Under the pieces are notes generated by a model that saw only the letters and a list, made by a program, of their open reading frames with translations, ran no database searches and was not told the DNA's origin. DNA of 64,000 nt from Epiperipatus broadwayi (taxonomy: Eukaryota > Onychophora > Udeonychophora > Euonychophora > Peripatidae): the NCBI GenBank assembly GCA_028023455.1, contig JAQFVV010012420.1, forward strand, positions 6,837,194 through 6,901,193. The letters are read 5' to 3'. Position 1 is the stretch's first letter. Each line of letters starts with the position of its first letter. The position numbers and the translations under genes were made by a program. This document shows positions 63,621 through 64,000 of the stretch, piece by piece.

Positions 63621-64000
63621 ATTTGGAAAACCAAACATATAAATGTCTAGATGTTTCCCGCCTCTGTGGTGCTACATCCTCTGATGAGCAGGAAATATTG
63701 TTGTAGGGGGGAGGAATAACATCTGCATTGGGTAATGCTAATTGATAGTTCCTTCCTGCAACATGCTCATCAGAAAATTGTTACAACTGAAGTAATAAAA
63801 GGGTTGTATGGTGGTCCAGTTACATCTGTCACCCTACTGTGAGGCCTTATCTAGCTAGCCTACCCATAGGCATAAGCAGATCATGATTCTGTGATATGAG
63901 CAGTGCATATGATGCAGTGATGTGATTTATTCAAAAAGGAGTGGAAAAATAAAATTTTAAAAGAAAAACAACACAAAAATGAATGGCATAGAGAATAAAA
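63621..64000. other. Possible start of an LTR element's internal region
   Basis: Less AT-rich than the rest of the window. It contains inverted CTGATGAGCA (about 63680) and TGCTCATCAG (about 63765) strings. No coding frame recognised before the window ends. Confidence 0.35.

Noticed and set aside
63670-63790. CTGATGAGCAGGAAA near 63680 as another hammerhead
   Set aside because: Core and GAAA-like strings are present but only a few bases lie between them, leaving no stem II, and stem III cannot be formed.

Overview
The window looks like about 64 kb of metazoan intergenic or intronic DNA. It is very AT-rich, with many (AT)n and (CA/TG)n runs and poly-A/T tracts. I find no convincing host protein-coding gene, rRNA or intact tRNA. 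Almost everything recognisable is mobile DNA or its remains. The phylum cannot be fixed from the sequence. The mix of Penelope-like elements (PLEs) with hammerhead ribozymes, RTE-like LINEs, LTR-like fragments, foldback elements and CpG-to-TpG/CpA decay fits a CpG-methylating invertebrate.

The centrepiece is a PLE at about 6740-11206. Two nearly identical copies are joined head-to-head by their truncated 5' ends. Each carries a reverse transcriptase (YVDD motif) and a C-terminal GIY-YIG endonuclease, and each ends outward in a hammerhead-ribozyme sequence. The left (minus-strand) copy keeps an open frame of 690 codons; the right copy is broken by one CGA-to-TGA stop. Two further PLE families show the same head-to-head layout: GIY-YIG relics at about 555-1645, and a short C-terminal fragment pair with exactly matched 280-bp arms at 41363-42000. 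The second of these also carries hammerhead-like sequences, in which the paired core positions C3 and G8 both appear changed (U3/A8).

The other repeats are as follows. (1) A dispersed non-coding family, 2.6-3.0 kb, bounded by TGTAAC...GTTACA, has copies at 11206, 23785, 38670-41303 (minus) and 50628. Two of these abut or nearly abut PLE pairs. (2) LTR-like units lie at 4537-6017 (minus), 53949-55321 and 61508-63613, with a weaker one at 59021. They start TGT, contain a TATA-like box and AATAAA, and the first three are followed by a TGGCGCC-type primer-binding site. (3) Broken LINEs lie at 14.8-16.6, 20.35-21.46, 29.7-30.7, 36.5-37.9 (minus), 42.4-43.6 (minus) and 47.2-50.0 kb (minus). (4) Foldback elements lie at 18.1, 34.0, 42.1-42.4 and 53.3-53.9 kb. 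(5) A tRNA-like (SINE-type) head lies at 31374-31447. (6) Several minisatellites are present.

The elements do not form one pathway. The PLE protein would reverse-transcribe and insert PLE RNA, and the hammerheads would process that RNA. The stretches in between (26.8-29.7, 34.3-36.5, 43.6-47.2 and 55.3-59.0 kb among them) are AT-rich and show nothing I can name. All homologies between copies were found by eye.
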